Source of the DNA: Cephalotus follicularis | Taxonomy: Eukaryota > Streptophyta > Magnoliopsida > Oxalidales > Cephalotaceae | Direction of reading: 5' to 3' | DNA length: 64,000 nucleotides | NCBI GenBank assembly: GCA_001972305.1 | Contig: BDDD01000269.1 | Coordinates: 623,408 to 687,407 of the forward strand | Notes under the pieces: generated by a model | What the model was told of the DNA's origin: nothing | The model's input: only the letters and a program-made list of their open reading frames with translations | Database searches by the model: none | Shown here: positions 1 to 11,995 of the stretch, piece after piece | Numbering within the stretch: position 1 is the stretch's first letter | Layout of the letters: each line of letters opens with the position of its first letter | Program-made: the position numbers and the translations under genes

Positions 1-240
1 GGGTTCATCTACATCTAGGGATTAAAATACTTAGCCGGACATGACGACGATGACAAGTATCTTCAATAAATTCTCCATCCTTTCCGTGCCGTGCGCCGTG
101 CTGCTCGAATTGTGTTGCAGCTCTGCTGCCTCAATTTGCTCAGCCTCCCCTCTCTTTTTTGTTTCATGCAGTTTATATATATATATATATATATATGTCA
201 CAGCCGTCGAAGAAAAACCTAAACATAAATTAAAGTGCAC
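1..240. other. Window edge, non-coding DNA with a short TA microsatellite
   Basis: I recognise no gene here. A pure TA tract lies at about 172-196. Overlapping short open frames run through it on both strands, resemble no family, and include translated TA repeat (YIYIYIYK), so they are not called. Confidence 0.5.
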
Positions 241-600
241 GCGAGGCGCATGGATGGGCTGCTGGCTTCGTTGAAGTTATTGGCCTGCATGTATGGGCGT
301 GTTGGGCTGATGTTTGCATGGCCTGCATGTGACTTGATGATGGATGGACGTGGTGCTTGTGACTTGCTGGCGTGTTGAATTTGTTGAAAGATGTATGCAT
401 GCATCGGCTGGAGACGTATGGGCTTTGCATTGGCTTGATGTTGCTGATGGCTTTTGCTGGGCTGATGTATCAATGCATGGCAAATTGCATGTAGTATGGC
501 GTCGAAGAATTGTGGCTTTAATTGAAGAGTGCTGAATATGTTGCATGGTGAATGGCATGGTGACACGTGGCGTGCTAGTGTTCAAATGATTCAACATTTG
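241..600. other. TG-rich, TGCATG-rich non-coding segment
   Basis: The plus strand is strongly biased to TG, with repeated words such as GGCCTGCATG, TGCATGG and GGCTGATG. Several overlapping frames stay open on the minus strand, but the peptides are low-complexity (His/Gln/Ser rich) and unlike known proteins. It looks like a piece of a repetitive element. No terminal repeats were found. Confidence 0.4.
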
Positions 601-954
601 TTTTTCTTGCGATATCTTTTCATCGGATCTTCAAAATGAGTCAGCCCAAAAACTAAAAGTGCTCCAAATAATTTTATGAACAAAATGAGCCCAATGTTCA
701 ATATCTTCCGAGTCTTAAATTTTGACTTCTCTCGCTTAAGTGGGTGCTCTCTTTAACCGATCGTTGACTTCAAACCACTTTAACTCGAAAAGTAGCGTTT
801 TAGCTTTATTTTCTCTCATCCCGCAATAATTAAATAATACCTGAAAATCAAATAAACACCACCACAGTAGTCTATTCCAAGCATAAAAATATAATAAATA
901 AATCATTAAAATCACACATTTTTATGTTTATCAGTAAATAAAGAGAAAATTAAT
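601..954. other. AT-rich non-coding segment, no gene seen
   Basis: There is no long open frame. The text has the look of decayed LTR-element sequence, but no second copy, TSD, primer site or coding domain could be found to support that. Confidence 0.3.
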
Positions 955-1100
955 GTGCTAGGAGAGAGAGAGGAGAGATGAGAGATTTCAAGTGTTGGAG
1001 GAGATGGTGAGGGAGTTGATGAAAGGTGAAGAGAGATGAGAGAAAGAGTAATGGGAGGAGAAAGAGAGAGGAGAGATAAAGAGGAGAGATGAAAGATTTT
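955..1100. repeat. GA-rich low-complexity tract
   Basis: This is about 145 bases of irregular GAGAGA, GAGATGAGAGA and GGAGAGA words. The plus strand is almost pure purine with a few T interruptions. No fixed period was found. Confidence 0.7.
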
Positions 1101-1419
1101 TATTTTGTGTTTTAATCTCAGTCTTTGGATGAGATCAAATTTTTTTTATCTTAATTCAATGGTTGAGATTAACCCAAATAAAAATACTATTTTTTAAAAA
1201 GTCATGTCATTAAAGACAGATCATAACCAGTTAGCCACTTCAGCTGTCGTTAGTCAAAAACTAACGACAGTACCTTAATTGCAAATTTTTTTTTATAAAT
1301 TTAGTTCTTTGATTCTAATGAAATGAATACATAAGGTAATTTGCATTTTTGTGGCAAATTCGAGGGCATTTAAACCTAATTTATATTTCAAAAGCTCACG
1401 TAATACATAATAATATTTA

Positions 1420-1760
1420 GGGTAAGTCCATTATTGCCTCCTAAACTTTACACGTTGTGTCACAATGGTCCCCGAACTTTTTCTCGTGTCAAAGTTGCCC
1501 CCAAACTCTTCCCCGTTATTCACCGTTGCCTTCCGTCAAATTTTTCATCCAAAATCACCGTTAAGTGTGAGCTGGCACGTTAGTTGATATGTGAGATTTA
1601 TCGTGCCAGCTCACACTTAACGATGATTTTGGATGGAAAATTTGACGGAAGGTAACGGTGAATAATGGGGAAGAGTTTGGGGGAACTTTGACACGAAAAA
1701 AAATTTATGGGCCACTGTGACAGAATGTGAAAGTTCAAGGGGCAATAATAGAGGTAACCC
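1420..1760. mobile_element. Foldback MITE, probably Mutator-like (341 bp)
   Basis: The two halves are inverted copies of each other over nearly the whole length, meeting near 1590 around GTGAGCTGGCACG. The ends read GGGTAAGTCCATTATTGCC on the left and, reverse-complemented, GGGTTACCTCTATTATTGCC on the right. The element is flanked by a perfect 9-bp direct repeat TAATATTTA (1411-1419 and 1761-1769). A 9-bp duplication with long TIRs is the Mutator-like hallmark. There is no coding capacity, so it is non-autonomous. Confidence 0.85.
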
Positions 1761-2013
1761 TAATATTTAACCTTTCATCCCCTGTAACCTACTTATTTTG
1801 TCTCCAACATTATTTTTGATAATCAACTGACGATTAAACTATCTTAATAAAAAGGTCAATCTTGCAATTTTGTGTCAAATAATGAACGACAATTATACCC
1901 TTATCTATAATTTTTAAATGACTAAAATATCCTCTTTCAACAAAATCTCATTGATTAAAATTAATTAATATTAAAACGTAATTTTATTTACGGTATAATT
2001 GGTTTAAGAGTTC

Positions 2014-2014
2014 A

Positions 2015-2083
<69 letters not shown>
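2014..2083. repeat. TA microsatellite
   Basis: About 70 bases of TA repeat, broken once near 2041-2050 by ATTATATAAT. Confidence 0.95.
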
Positions 2084-2085
<2 letters not shown>

Positions 2086-2175
2086 CATTTTGATTACTTA
2101 CTTAGCAATCCTAATCTAAAATTAATTGATTGCTAACTCCCTTACATGTTTTTGCAGCTGACTTGTGATATTAAT

Positions 2176-2461
2176 GTTTTAAAACCTAGACCAGATTTTT
2201 AAGCAGAGAAGGGTTCTGGTCTGGTCCGACGACCAACAGATCCGGACGGTGGGACAACTCTATACATTAAAAAACAAATATTTCTTTTACAATTCTTTAA
2301 AGATCCAGTCGATCCAGCAATAGGTTTGAGCGGTTGGGTCTCCAGTCGATCTCAGATCAACCTTGGGCAATTAAAAATTAAATTTTTTTTTTTTAAAAAA
2401 ACCGGACCGTCAAAGGTCCAAATCTATTCTAAACTGAACGGACCGGTCCAATTTTTAAAAC
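2176..2461. mobile_element. Small MITE with GTTTTAAAA-type ends
   Basis: The left end GTTTTAAAACC and right end TTTTTAAAAC are inverted copies, and GGTC/GGACC-rich words lie just inside each end. A second copy of the same design lies at 37510-37911. A convincing TSD was not resolved (AAT on both sides at most). It has no ORF. Confidence 0.5.
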
Positions 2462-2512
2462 AATATGTGATATAATGTCAAATATGAAAAACTCATATTC
2501 CGGAGATCAATC

Positions 2513-3002
2513 TGTAAGATTAAAATGGTATATCGAATCAATTTATCAATTCCAAGGATCACCCTAGATAGAAAAGAAATACCTAAATAACATAATAAAC
2601 ATCTTACCTTGTTTAGAATCCATGATAAGCAGCGAAAATCTGTAGTAATCCTGATTAGATAAGGTACAACTCTCTTAATTCCTTATGAATATTGGCTCGA
2701 TGAGACACCGTAACGTACAAAGAAGAACAGTAGCCATTCTCTCTTTTCTCTGTATGTGTGTTTTCTCTTATGTCAAAAATTAGAGTTAAGAGAGGAGACC
2801 TAGTTATGTTATAATCCTTATTAGTTATCTAATGGGCTCTCTCATCAAAAGCCTAATTAGTTTACTACAGTCCACATCAGCCAGTCCATATAAGACTTAA
2901 TGAAAAATGTATGTCTCACTTTATTAGACCAATAGTCAGCCTAGTTTTATTTAATAATAAATACCTAATTAATATAAGCACACATAAGAAAATATTCCTA
3001 CA
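2513..3002 (-). repeat. 3' LTR of the minus-strand copia element
   Basis: 490 bp, TGTAAGAT...TTCCTACA, matching 8862-9262 joined to 11996-12085 with scattered substitutions. Confidence 0.93.
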
Positions 3003-3016
3003 TTCTCTCACTTAGG
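3003..3016 (-). other. Polypurine tract of the minus-strand copia element
   Basis: On the minus strand the bases next to the 3' LTR read CTAAGTGAGAGAA, a purine-rich stretch in the position expected for the second-strand primer. It abuts the LTR directly. Confidence 0.7.
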
Positions 3017-3726
3017 CTATATTAATTGTTACATAATTTTAAAAATTAAATAAAAGTAAATATATACATCTTATCAAAACAATTGCACAGGCTAACAAGA
3101 TTTTAAAGGTTTTGCGCGCATATAAAAATATTGGTCTAGAGACTGTTCCAAAAGTCAATCCAGTCCCATATAACCTCAAACTCCGAATCATGGCAATAAC
3201 TGTATCTTTTAAACGACACGGGACCTTCTATGGTCACACGAGTCTTTAGCACTACTAACATGGATTTAATATGGTAGTGTGGCGATTACATAACATTTTA
3301 TAAATTCCTTATGTGTAATCCTTCGTCGGTCACCAATTTTCTCTCCTTAAGTGGCACAGGCACACTAAAGAAAATCTATATGGTTCCAATGAACCTGTAT
3401 GTCTTAACCTTATTTCACGTGATAATCTTTATGTGTCATAAGACATACCTTTAAGGCCAATAACTGAATGCCCTAGCCTTTGCTGAAGATTGACACACAT
3501 CTCAAGACTTTAAACAATTATATATATGACATATCAACATGTAAAACACCAATGTGTTTAACAAAATAGTCGTAATAAAACTAAATTTATTCAACTTAAT
3601 TGATTGCAAAAGATATAGTCAATATAATCCGATATAGTATTAAAAGACAAAATAGTACATATGAAAACAAAAATAGAGCAAAATAAATGACTGACTCCCA
3701 CTAAATAAATGCATCACATGATACAA
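3017..3726. other. Non-coding 3' part of the minus-strand copia element
   Basis: AT-rich sequence between the end of the RNase H remnant and the polypurine tract. No open frame or recognisable motif was seen. Confidence 0.6.
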
Positions 3727-6700
3727 TCAAGCCCATACTAGCAATATGTCTCTTAAAAACACAAGGACGAAGGCCTTTAAGGGATCAGCTACCATATCAT
3801 CTGTACCAATATGCTCTGTCGTAACGTCACCATTCTTAACCTTTTTCTTGATGGTTAAGTACTTTATCTCTATGTGTTTAGACCCTATGATACATTTATT
3901 ATTATTAATAACCAACACAGCAGAACTGTTATCACAGTATAACCATATAGGCCTAGATACAAAATCAAGAACAGTGGATGTCCTCATAAAATTCCTGAAC
4001 CAAACTGCATGCGTAGCTGCTCCATAGCATGCTAGCTACAAACTCTGCCTGCATGATCGAAGAAGCAATCAATATCTGCTTTGCACTTTTCTAAGATATT
4101 GTCCCATCGGCCATCATAAAAACATAAACTGATATGGATTTCCTGTCACCCTGACAACTAGGAAAGTCTGAATCTGTAAAACCCACTAATTGTAGATCTT
4201 GAACCTGTCTATAAGTCAGCATAAAACCTTTTGTTCTTTTCAAGTATCGTAAGACCTTGGCAGCCACTCAGTGATCATGACCAAGGTTAGACTGATACCT
4301 GCCAAGAAATCCTATTGCAAAAGCAATATCCGGCCTAGTACATACTTGAGCATACATGATGCTCCCAACTGCACTAGCATAAAGCCACTTTCTTCATGGC
4401 TTCCCTTTCAACATCATTCTTAGGACACTGTAACAAGTTCAGCTTATCACATTTGAGAACAGGAACATTCCCTGGTTTGCAATCTAGCATGCTGAATCTA
4501 TCCAAATCACGATCAATATAAGCCCTTTGAGATAGACTTAACAGATAGCGAGAACGATCTCTATAAATCTAAATACCAAGGACAAAAGAAGCATCGCCAA
4601 TGTCCTTCATTTCAAACTCACTAGACAACATCTGTTTGGTCATATGTAGCATGCCTAGATCATTGCTTGCTAACATGATATCATCAACATAGAGCACAAG
4701 AATAATGAATTTACTCCCACTAACCTTGTGATATATATACGTTGATCCACCGGATTTTCTTTAAAACTGAAAGAAGTCACAACATCATCAAATCTGAAGT
4801 ACCATTGTCTGGAAGCTTGTTTGAGACCATATATAAACTTCTTGAGTCTACAAACAAGATGATCATTACCATCAACTGCAAAACCTTGAGGATACACCAT
4901 ATAGACCTCCTCGTCAAGATTACCATTTATGAATGCAGTTTTTACATCTATCTGGCGTAACTCCAAATCAAAATTAGCTACTAATGCCATGATTATCCTG
5001 AGAGAGTCCTTCAAAGAGACTGGAGAGAAAGTTCCATTATAGTCTATTCCCTCTTTGTGTGTAAATCCTTTGGCTACCAGTCTAACTTTAAACCTCCCAA
5101 CCTTCCTTTCGAAATCCCTTTTAGTCTTATAAACCTATTTGCAACCAATGCGTTTGTAGCCTTCAGGCAATTCAACAAGTTTCCAAACGTCATTATGTTT
5201 CATTGACTGCATTTCATCTCTCATGGCATCCATCCACAAATCTGATTAAGTACTAGAAACAGCATCCAAATAATTCAATGGGCCAATCACGCAACCGATA
5301 TCGTAATCACTCTCTCCCAAGTAAATCTCATAGTAAGGCAGTATCGCTAATCTCCTCTCATGAGTCAATCTCCTGACTGGAACTTCTGCTACAACATCCT
5401 ATGTCTGAGGAATATCTGCAGGAGCAGTATCAACAATGGGCTCCTGAACAACATTAATAACAGATGTCTGAACTTCAACATGTGCAACTACATGTGTAAT
5501 AGGCTCAACATTCATATTGGTGGGTAAAGAAAAAGACACAGTCGTCGTTTGATCTCTACTATTTTCAATGATTTGAGAACAATCACCCAGTTCGGCTACA
5601 TCAAACTTTAAAAAATTTGTTGTCTGTGACTCCAAAATTCTAGTACCTCCGTGGGGGTTATAAAAACGGTACCCCTTCGAATGATCTGGGTACCAACAAA
5701 GAAGCAATGAGTAAATCTGGAACCCAACTTAGTTAAATTTGGAGCATACAATCTCACCTATGCAGGACAACCCCAAACTCTAAGATGATTAAGACTAGGT
5801 TTACGTCCAGTCCATAACTCAAAAGGAGTAAGTGCAACCACTTTACTTGGAACTCTGTTAAGAATGTAAAGAGTTGTTTTCAAGGCTTCACCCCAAAGAA
5901 ACTCAGGTAAGTTTGTTCTGCTAATCATACTTATCATCATCTCCATAAGAGTTCAGTTACGCCTTTCAGTGACTCCATTTTGCTCGGGACTTTCAGGCAT
6001 AGTAAACCGAGCAACTATCTCACAATCCTCCAAGTATTTGGCAAACTGGCCCTTAAGCTGTCCAGCATCACCATGTCTGCCATAATACTTACCACCCCTG
6101 TCAGATCTAACCACCTTGATGACTTTTTCCAACTATTTCTCAACTTCAGTCTAAAAGATCTTAAGTTTCTCAAGAGCTTGAGACTTTTCCTTAATCAAGA
6201 ATAGATAACCATATCGGGAATAGTCATCAATGAATGTAATGAAATAAAAATTTCTGCATAAGGTGGCTGAATATTGTCCACTGATGTCCATATGAATCAC
6301 TTCTAATACATCAGAACTACGGAATGCCATTTTCTTCCTTATCTTGGTCATTTTGCCCCTACAACAGTCTATACATGTCTCTAGGTCACTGTAATCAAGA
6401 GTAGGCAGGATATCATACTTTATCAGCCTTCCCACTCTTTTCCTAGAGATATGTCCAAGCCTTTTATGCCATAACATGAAAGACTGTTCCTTAGGTAAGG
6501 GTCTTTTAGATGAAATGTTATTGACATTATAACAGACACAGATATCAGTGAGAGTCAAACACACTCTATAGAGTCCATGAGATAATGTGCAATGACCAAC
6601 CATATTTGAATTGAAAAAGAGATTAATCATAGAGTTCTTTATTTCAAATTCAATGCCAAGATTGTCTAACAAAGAAACATAAATTAAATTTCATCTAAAA

Positions 6701-6840
6701 GACAGTACATAAAGAGTATTTCTTAACATCAATTTAAAACCCGAATCCAAAACTAAATTGACATCTACCACGAACTCTACGTCAGCATCTTTATTATTTC
6801 TAACTGTGAACTTTGACTCATCCTTATTTGGCTTTCTCCT
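3727..6840 (-). pseudogene. copia pol remnant: protease, integrase, reverse transcriptase, RNase H
   Basis: It is broken by stops and frameshifts, but the domains are readable in order. The protease WLDSG motif lies near 6890, just after gag. The pre-integrase HKRLGHIS and a C-x2-C zinc motif lie in 6672-6151. The integrase core has MDISG and FIDDYSRYGY, continuing in 5946-5758 (LNRVPSKV). The RT has QIDVKTAFINGNLDEEVYM at 5014-4670, and the catalytic YVDD is still intact near 4690-4700. The RNase H tail 3987-3727 has LYCDNSSAV and KHIEIKY. The frame is open in pieces of 60-175 codons. In an intact element this polyprotein copies and integrates the RNA in a cytoplasmic particle. Here it is a fossil. 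The copia lineage is not assigned. Confidence 0.88.
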
Positions 6841-6897
6841 ATTTATAAACCCCTGTATTGTAAAAGCAACATGGTTAGGTTCACCGCTATCTAGCCA

Positions 6898-7776
6898 TCA
6901 TGAACTAGATGTGGCTTCAGATAGATTGGATTCACAAACAAGAGCCAAAGAATCATTACCTTTATTCTCACGTTTGGCCAACCAAGTTTTGTACTTCAGA
7001 CAATCGTTCTTCATGTGACCTTTTTTCTTGCAAAAGAAACAGTGATCACCCTTTCTCTTAAAAGAAATATTATTTGGACCCATATTGTTAGATGGACCAT
7101 GTTCTTTAGTGGTTCCATGAGCAACTTTATTATTATAGATTTTGGGCTTATTACCTTTATGAGAATTCGAACTAGCAACATATAAGGAGACTTGGCCTTT
7201 CTCCTTCTTCAGATTTTCCTCCTCAGTAACGACCCTAAAAATCAAATCATTGATAGACCATGATTCATCTTGAGAGTTGTAGTTGGTCTTGATGATACTG
7301 AATTCAGGAGGAAGAGTATTCAAGGCTTGGTGCACAATACAAGTATCAGGAAGATCAACTTTAAGGGTCTTCAGTTTGGTCTGATAATCCACCATACGTA
7401 TAACATAGTCCCTAATCCCCCCATTAGCATCATACTTCATGTTGAAGAGTACTTGCAACAGAGACCCTATATCAGTATTCGATGAAATGCGATACCTCTC
7501 ACTGATTGCAGTCATCAATTCCTTAGCAGTGCAATCAGTCGGCAGGTCACTTTTTAGGTGATCCAAGATCGACCTCCTCATGGACAATAGGCAAATGCGA
7601 TTACTTTTCATCCAGACAGCATGCGCTGATTTCTCATCATCAGTACTAGCGACAGTCAAGTCCCCAGGTTTATCCTTAACAAGGGAAAGATCAACATCTG
7701 CCATTTCTATGGAAAACTCTATGTCTTCCTTTCACTTCTTGATGTTTGACCCAGTGAGGACCGTAATAGTTACCAT
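6898..7776 (-). pseudogene. copia gag remnant with CCHC zinc knuckle
   Basis: Gag is the capsid and nucleocapsid protein. The likely original start is the ATG at 7774-7776 (MVTITVLTGSNIKK). An in-frame TGA follows where the family has Trp (plus-strand TCA at 7732-7734), so the longest intact frame now starts at 7704 (MADVDLSL) and runs 268 codons. A UBN2/RVT-type gag domain fills the first 170 residues (DYVIRMVDYQTKLKTL). The nucleocapsid knuckle CFFCKKKGHMKNDC (C-x2-C-x4-H-x4-C) is intact near residue 222. Gag ends at a TGA immediately before the protease motif, again at a position usually Trp. Confidence 0.87.
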
Positions 7777-7876
7777 ATTGTTGTTGACAGAGAAGGTGAC
7801 TATAAAAATTAACAATGTATAATGTTATCACAATGAGAGCAAAAAATGTGTCACTTGAAACTGTATAAGCACACAT

Positions 7877-8841
7877 GAAAGTCTGCAGGCATCACCATAC
7901 AAACACCTTTGGGTGAATGCATGACATGCAGTTGCAAAACTTTTACATAGAAGTGGCCATGAGAATATAATCTAACCATCGATAGCCTATCACCTTTGGG
8001 TGTGTAGGCTTCCATGGCTAGTCAATTCCCAACCATATGCTCCATATATGTACCCTCTTAATTCTAATACATAACCACCTCATTTGGGCATATGATCATG
8101 CATAAGAATTAGAGAAATCCCACTGTTGTATGAGATAGATGTCACAAATCCAACTAAGAAGGTCACTTTGGTGACTGCATCTCGACCAAACCATGAAACT
8201 ATTTCATACAGGGATATACTTTATGTTACCCTCATCAAACCATAATGTGATTTTATAATGATAGACAAAAGGGGGCCTGAATTGTCCCTAAAATCACAAG
8301 TCATGCTAATTTCATTGTTTAAGTATCTTAATAATTGTATGATCGTGCATGTAATATCACAATACCAAAATATATTAATGCCTGTATGAGCATGTAAACG
8401 ACCAAGTATCCTTATGCACAATATATATACATATATACAGTGACTAAGCACTGAATGTTTTAGAAAACCGTCGACGCTTAAGGACTTAAACTTCGTCGCT
8501 TTGTATAAAGCGGGGGAGGTTACAAAAGCATCGACTGAAGCATTGGCGCTTTGCTTGAAAATCGTCGACGCTTATGGAAAACCGTCGACTGTCACAGGGA
8601 AACAATCGATGCTTAATGACCACAACGTCAGTGGTTTAGTACAGAGAACGCAACAATTGTTAGATGCATTTTAAGCGGCAATGCTTTAGAGGAAACCGTC
8701 GACGCTTTCGACGGAACTTTACGTTTTCAACTTAAAGCATCAAAAACGCATTGAACCATAAAGCAGGAGATTTTAAACGAACAGCCACATAAAAATCATG
8801 CATCTATTTCTTTAACTTGAATAGGATTTCAATTCTGATCT
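7877..8841 (-). other. copia 5' leader (untranslated region between primer site and gag)
   Basis: Non-coding sequence between the primer binding site and gag. Its 8462-8745 part holds a cluster of CGTCGACGCTT-like words (separate entry). The rest is ordinary AT-rich sequence. Confidence 0.6.
8462..8745. repeat. Cluster of CCGTCGACGCTT-type words in the copia leader
   Basis: About seven variants in 280 bases. They include AACCGTCGACGCTT (about 8466), ATCGTCGACGCTTA (about 8562), ACCGTCGACTGTC (about 8582), AATCGATGCTTA (about 8605) and ACCGTCGACGCTTTC (about 8695). They are irregularly spaced and centred on GTCGAC or ATCGAT, in otherwise AT-rich sequence. Confidence 0.75.
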
Positions 8842-8859
8842 AAGGTCTCTCTGATACCA
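8842..8859 (-). other. Primer binding site for initiator tRNA-Met
   Basis: On the minus strand the sequence two bases inside the 5' LTR reads TGGTATCAGAGAGACC. The first 11 bases match TGGTATCAGAGC, the usual plant copia primer site complementary to the 3' end of tRNA-iMet. This fixes the element's orientation. Confidence 0.9.
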
Positions 8860-8861
8860 AA

Positions 8862-9262
8862 TGTAAGATTAAAATTGTATACTAAATTAATTTATCAATT
8901 CCAAGGATCAGCCTAGATAGAAAAGAAATACATAAATAACATAATAAATATCGTACCTTATTTAGGATCCATGATAAGTAGCGAAAATCTGTAGTGATCC
9001 TGATTAGACAAGGTACAACTCTCTGAATTCCCTATGAACACTGGCTCGGTGAGACACCGTAACGCACAAAGAAGAACAATAGTCATTGTCTCTTTTCTCT
9101 GTATGTGTGTTTTCTCTTATGTCAAATATAAGGGTTAAGAGAGGAGACCTATGTTATAATCCTTATTAGTAATCTAATAGGCTCTTTCATCAAAATTCTA
9201 ATTAGCTTACTACAGCTCACACTAGTTAGTCCATATAAGACTTCATGAAATATGTATGTCTC
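8862..9262 (-). repeat. 5' LTR of the minus-strand copia element, inner part
   Basis: It begins TGTAAGATT and matches 2513 onward until GTCTC at 9258-9262, where LTR A is inserted. The rest of the LTR resumes at 11996. Confidence 0.92.
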
Positions 9263-10610
9263 TGTCACACCCCGCCTTTCGGTACTTACATTAGACAAGC
9301 ATATATGGTGATATCAGGAATAAGCATAATAATAATAATCCAGCATTCTCATTCACAATTCAAATACATAAGCGGAAGCAGTTAAAACTGGATTATAATA
9401 CATAAACCATCCGCACGCATCTCATACTACGTGCAGGTACAATCCAAGTAACATCCTTGTACATAAGGAAGTACAACAGTAACACGGAGTGTGATCCGTT
9501 CATTACAAAATATAGTACAACATCATCATTAAAATAACAACCTTAAAATAACAAAAGAAGCTCTCCAAGCTTCAGCAGCAGTCTCCAAATGTCCTTGCTT
9601 AATCTGAAATTGTAGGGGTTAGCCGTTGTCCTCACTTGGCTAAGTAGGAAGATAATGCATGCTAAGGAATATATGAATGCAACATGTATGACAGTTTATA
9701 TCAAAAATAACATTTAATATGCCAATATATGAGCAATCACGCCAAGTGGCCATAAACAATCCATATGCAAGAATACCGCACAATGGTACAATCAATTCAT
9801 CCCTCACTTGGGTGTCACATGTCGCTAACTCCTAGCACCAACTGTGCACCACCTATCTATCACCCTACGCTCCGAGGATAATAGATTAGGTAACACTTAC
9901 TACCGGCGTTGGCGGGTAGTTTAACAATCAATCTCTGCATTGCAGAACACTTGTGATACTCTGGACAACTCCTGGCACCCAGAATCACATTCCGTAGTCA
10001 GTGACAACCTCCGTCACTCAACCACGGCAATCATAGATAAACAGTACAAGCATTTCAATAATAATATTATATATATCGGCAATATGCAATAGAAAGTAGT
10101 TTTCTTTAAAAACTATGACAAATCACTTATCATACATCTCTTTGGAGGAAAACGATCTCACTCAATAGTGGTTTCCAGTTTAGGAAACAAAACAGTAGGT
10201 ACCTCTCATATAGGAGGAAAATCAATAATTCATTTGGCAATAATCATTCATTTGAAAATGATAGTTGATATCATAATTTGGGTACATAGCCCATAGTTGG
10301 TTTCAATCATTGAAATACAAGTGGTAGTGGTGTTAGAAGACACCAAATCAGTTTATACTAATATGACAGTAGCATATTCAATAACAATGTCACAAATCAG
10401 TAGTTCTTGTAATAAGAGTTTTCATTTGAAAATGGTGTTTAAAACCATGAATTGTACATATAGTACATAGTTCGTTCGATCGTTGCCATATAAGCAGTAG
10501 AGATGTTAAATAACATCAAACAGTATATACTATATGGTGGTAGTATATACAATTCATTAGCAATACAAAACAGGAGCAATTCAATCAATGTTATGCAATT
10601 TCTACCCAGA

Positions 10611-10670
10611 ACAGTCGAACAGTCGACTGTTTGGTTGAGTAGTCGACTGTTATGAAGAACAGTCGACTGC
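10611..10670. repeat. CAGTCGACTG palindrome cluster in LTR A
   Basis: Within 60 bases there are ACAGTCGAACAGTCGACTG, GAGTAGTCGACTGTT and AACAGTCGACTGC. The 10-bp word CAGTCGACTG is a perfect palindrome. The flanking text is homologous to the start of the array in LTR B (GAGCAGTCGACT near 59610). Confidence 0.85.
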
Positions 10671-10859
10671 TTCTGCCCAGAAATGTAGGCAGTAGCAGAT
10701 GATGCAGTTCAATGTTCAATTTCTAATGCCAATCAATCAATGCATCATACAGAAAATAAACATGCATGGTATGCATAAAATATCTTCCATAAACATGTCA
10801 TTACCCCTACCTCTGATTCCGAGTTAGGAATCGCAGTAGCAACAGCACAATCGAGCCGC

Positions 10860-11680
10860 AGGTTCAATTGCCGAACCTTTTCGATTATCGTTGAACCGAA
10901 CCCGGTTCTCGCCAATTGATCAATTCTTCAATGCCAAAACTAATTGCCACTCGCACACTGTACATACAACACATTTTCGTTACGTTCGACACACAAACAT
11001 TTTCGTCGCCGAAACGTCGACCGGATTTCGGCCAACTCATCCAGCTTGCGAAACACACATCAACGGGTTCCACATTGAACGATGTACGCAGAACCGGTCA
11101 AGACTCGCCGGGAATTGGTGCCGAACGTCGTGCCACGGCCGGTAGTGAGTCGTGACTCACTGAGTCAACTCGCCGGACCTCCACAGGTCCGATCACCACC
11201 CAAAAACGCCACACATTCAACAGTTATACACATCCCTAGCCGTGACTCGCCAAGACTCGGCGCCAAACGCCGTGTCTCAGGCGGCCGTGAGTCGACTCGC
11301 TGAGTCGACTCAGCCTAGTTATTTTGGCCGATTCCGGCCGAATCACGCCTCACCAGTGGTCAAGATGGCAAGAGCTAGCCATCTACAACAAAACCCAGGC
11401 CACCCGCGACGCTAACGACGCCGGGAAACGCCGGGAGGAGGCGCGCACAGTGACGGCAGTGGGGAAGAAAAAGAAGAAAAAGAGAAGAAGGGGGAGGAGG
11501 TTACCGTCGGTTGGAGGCCCTGGGTTGACCGGCGTGTTCTCCCGATCCGGTAGCTGGCTCCGGCGTCCTCTCCCGTTCTCTCTGTCGATCTCTCTCCCAA
11601 TCTCTCTCGCACTCTCTCCCTGTTGCAGGCGCACAGAGCGCCTGCAATGTTTTTGTTGCACGGGCGCGTGATGCACCCAT
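10860..11680. other. GC-rich block of LTR A
   Basis: Unlike the AT-rich surroundings, this block is GC-rich and CpG-rich. It repeats GACTC/GAGTC words, including TGAGTCGACTCGCTGAGTCG near 11287-11310. Several frames are open on both strands only because stop codons are rare in GC-rich DNA. The peptides match no family and are not called. On the minus strand, the inferred sense, it would lie in the transcribed leader. Confidence 0.5.
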
Positions 11681-11695
11681 GTGTATCTCTCACTT

Positions 11696-11705
11696 CCTTT
11701 ATAAT
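11696..11705 (-). promoter_or_regulatory. Candidate LTR A promoter (TATA box)
   Basis: The minus strand reads TTATAAAGGAAG, followed downstream by GAGAGA-rich sequence. The position about 290 bp inside the minus-sense start of the LTR fits a U3 TATA box. No experimental evidence. Confidence 0.4.
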
Positions 11706-11995
11706 TTTTGCTTCCCCCTTAGTATTTTCTGGTAAAATACTAAGGTACAGGTCCCGATTTTTCCGCAAATCGCGACATAAATTATCCAAACGACCACCAA
11801 AATAATCGCAATAAAAATACAAACATTTGGGCTTTATTGTCGCGCATTAAAAATAGATTTTTATTAGCCGTCTTAGCTAACACGATTACGCCTTAAATGC
11901 GTAATACCTTTTTATTACTCCAACTCTATCGATTTTATTGCAACTGTACACGTACCAATTTCATAATAATTATTTATGAAATTCGGGGCGTCACA

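Larger units (their letters stand above)
9263..11995 (-). mobile_element. LTR A: long solo LTR (2,733 bp) nested in the copia LTR
   Basis: The insertion interrupts the copia LTR exactly and is flanked by a perfect TSD GTCTC (9258-9262, 11996-12000). The ends are TGTCACACCCCG and CGGGGCGTCACA, so TG...CA with a near-perfect 12-bp terminal inverted repeat. No coding domain was found. Size, 5-bp TSD and ends fit a solo LTR of a long-LTR (probably Ty3/gypsy) family. Orientation is inferred as minus from a TATA-like TTATAAAG near 11697-11704. It shares end design, an inner motif cluster and a GC-rich block with LTRs B and C. A large retrotransposon derivative is the alternative. Confidence 0.8.

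Noticed and set aside
219-597. Minus-strand frames of 106-115 codons
   Set aside because: Low-complexity His/Gln/Ser peptides from TGCATG-rich DNA. Three frames are open at once.
10885-11822. Overlapping open frames on both strands in LTR A
   Set aside because: The GC-rich, stop-poor sequence translates to Arg/Pro/Ser-rich peptides with polybasic runs (KKKKKKRRRG) and no domain.
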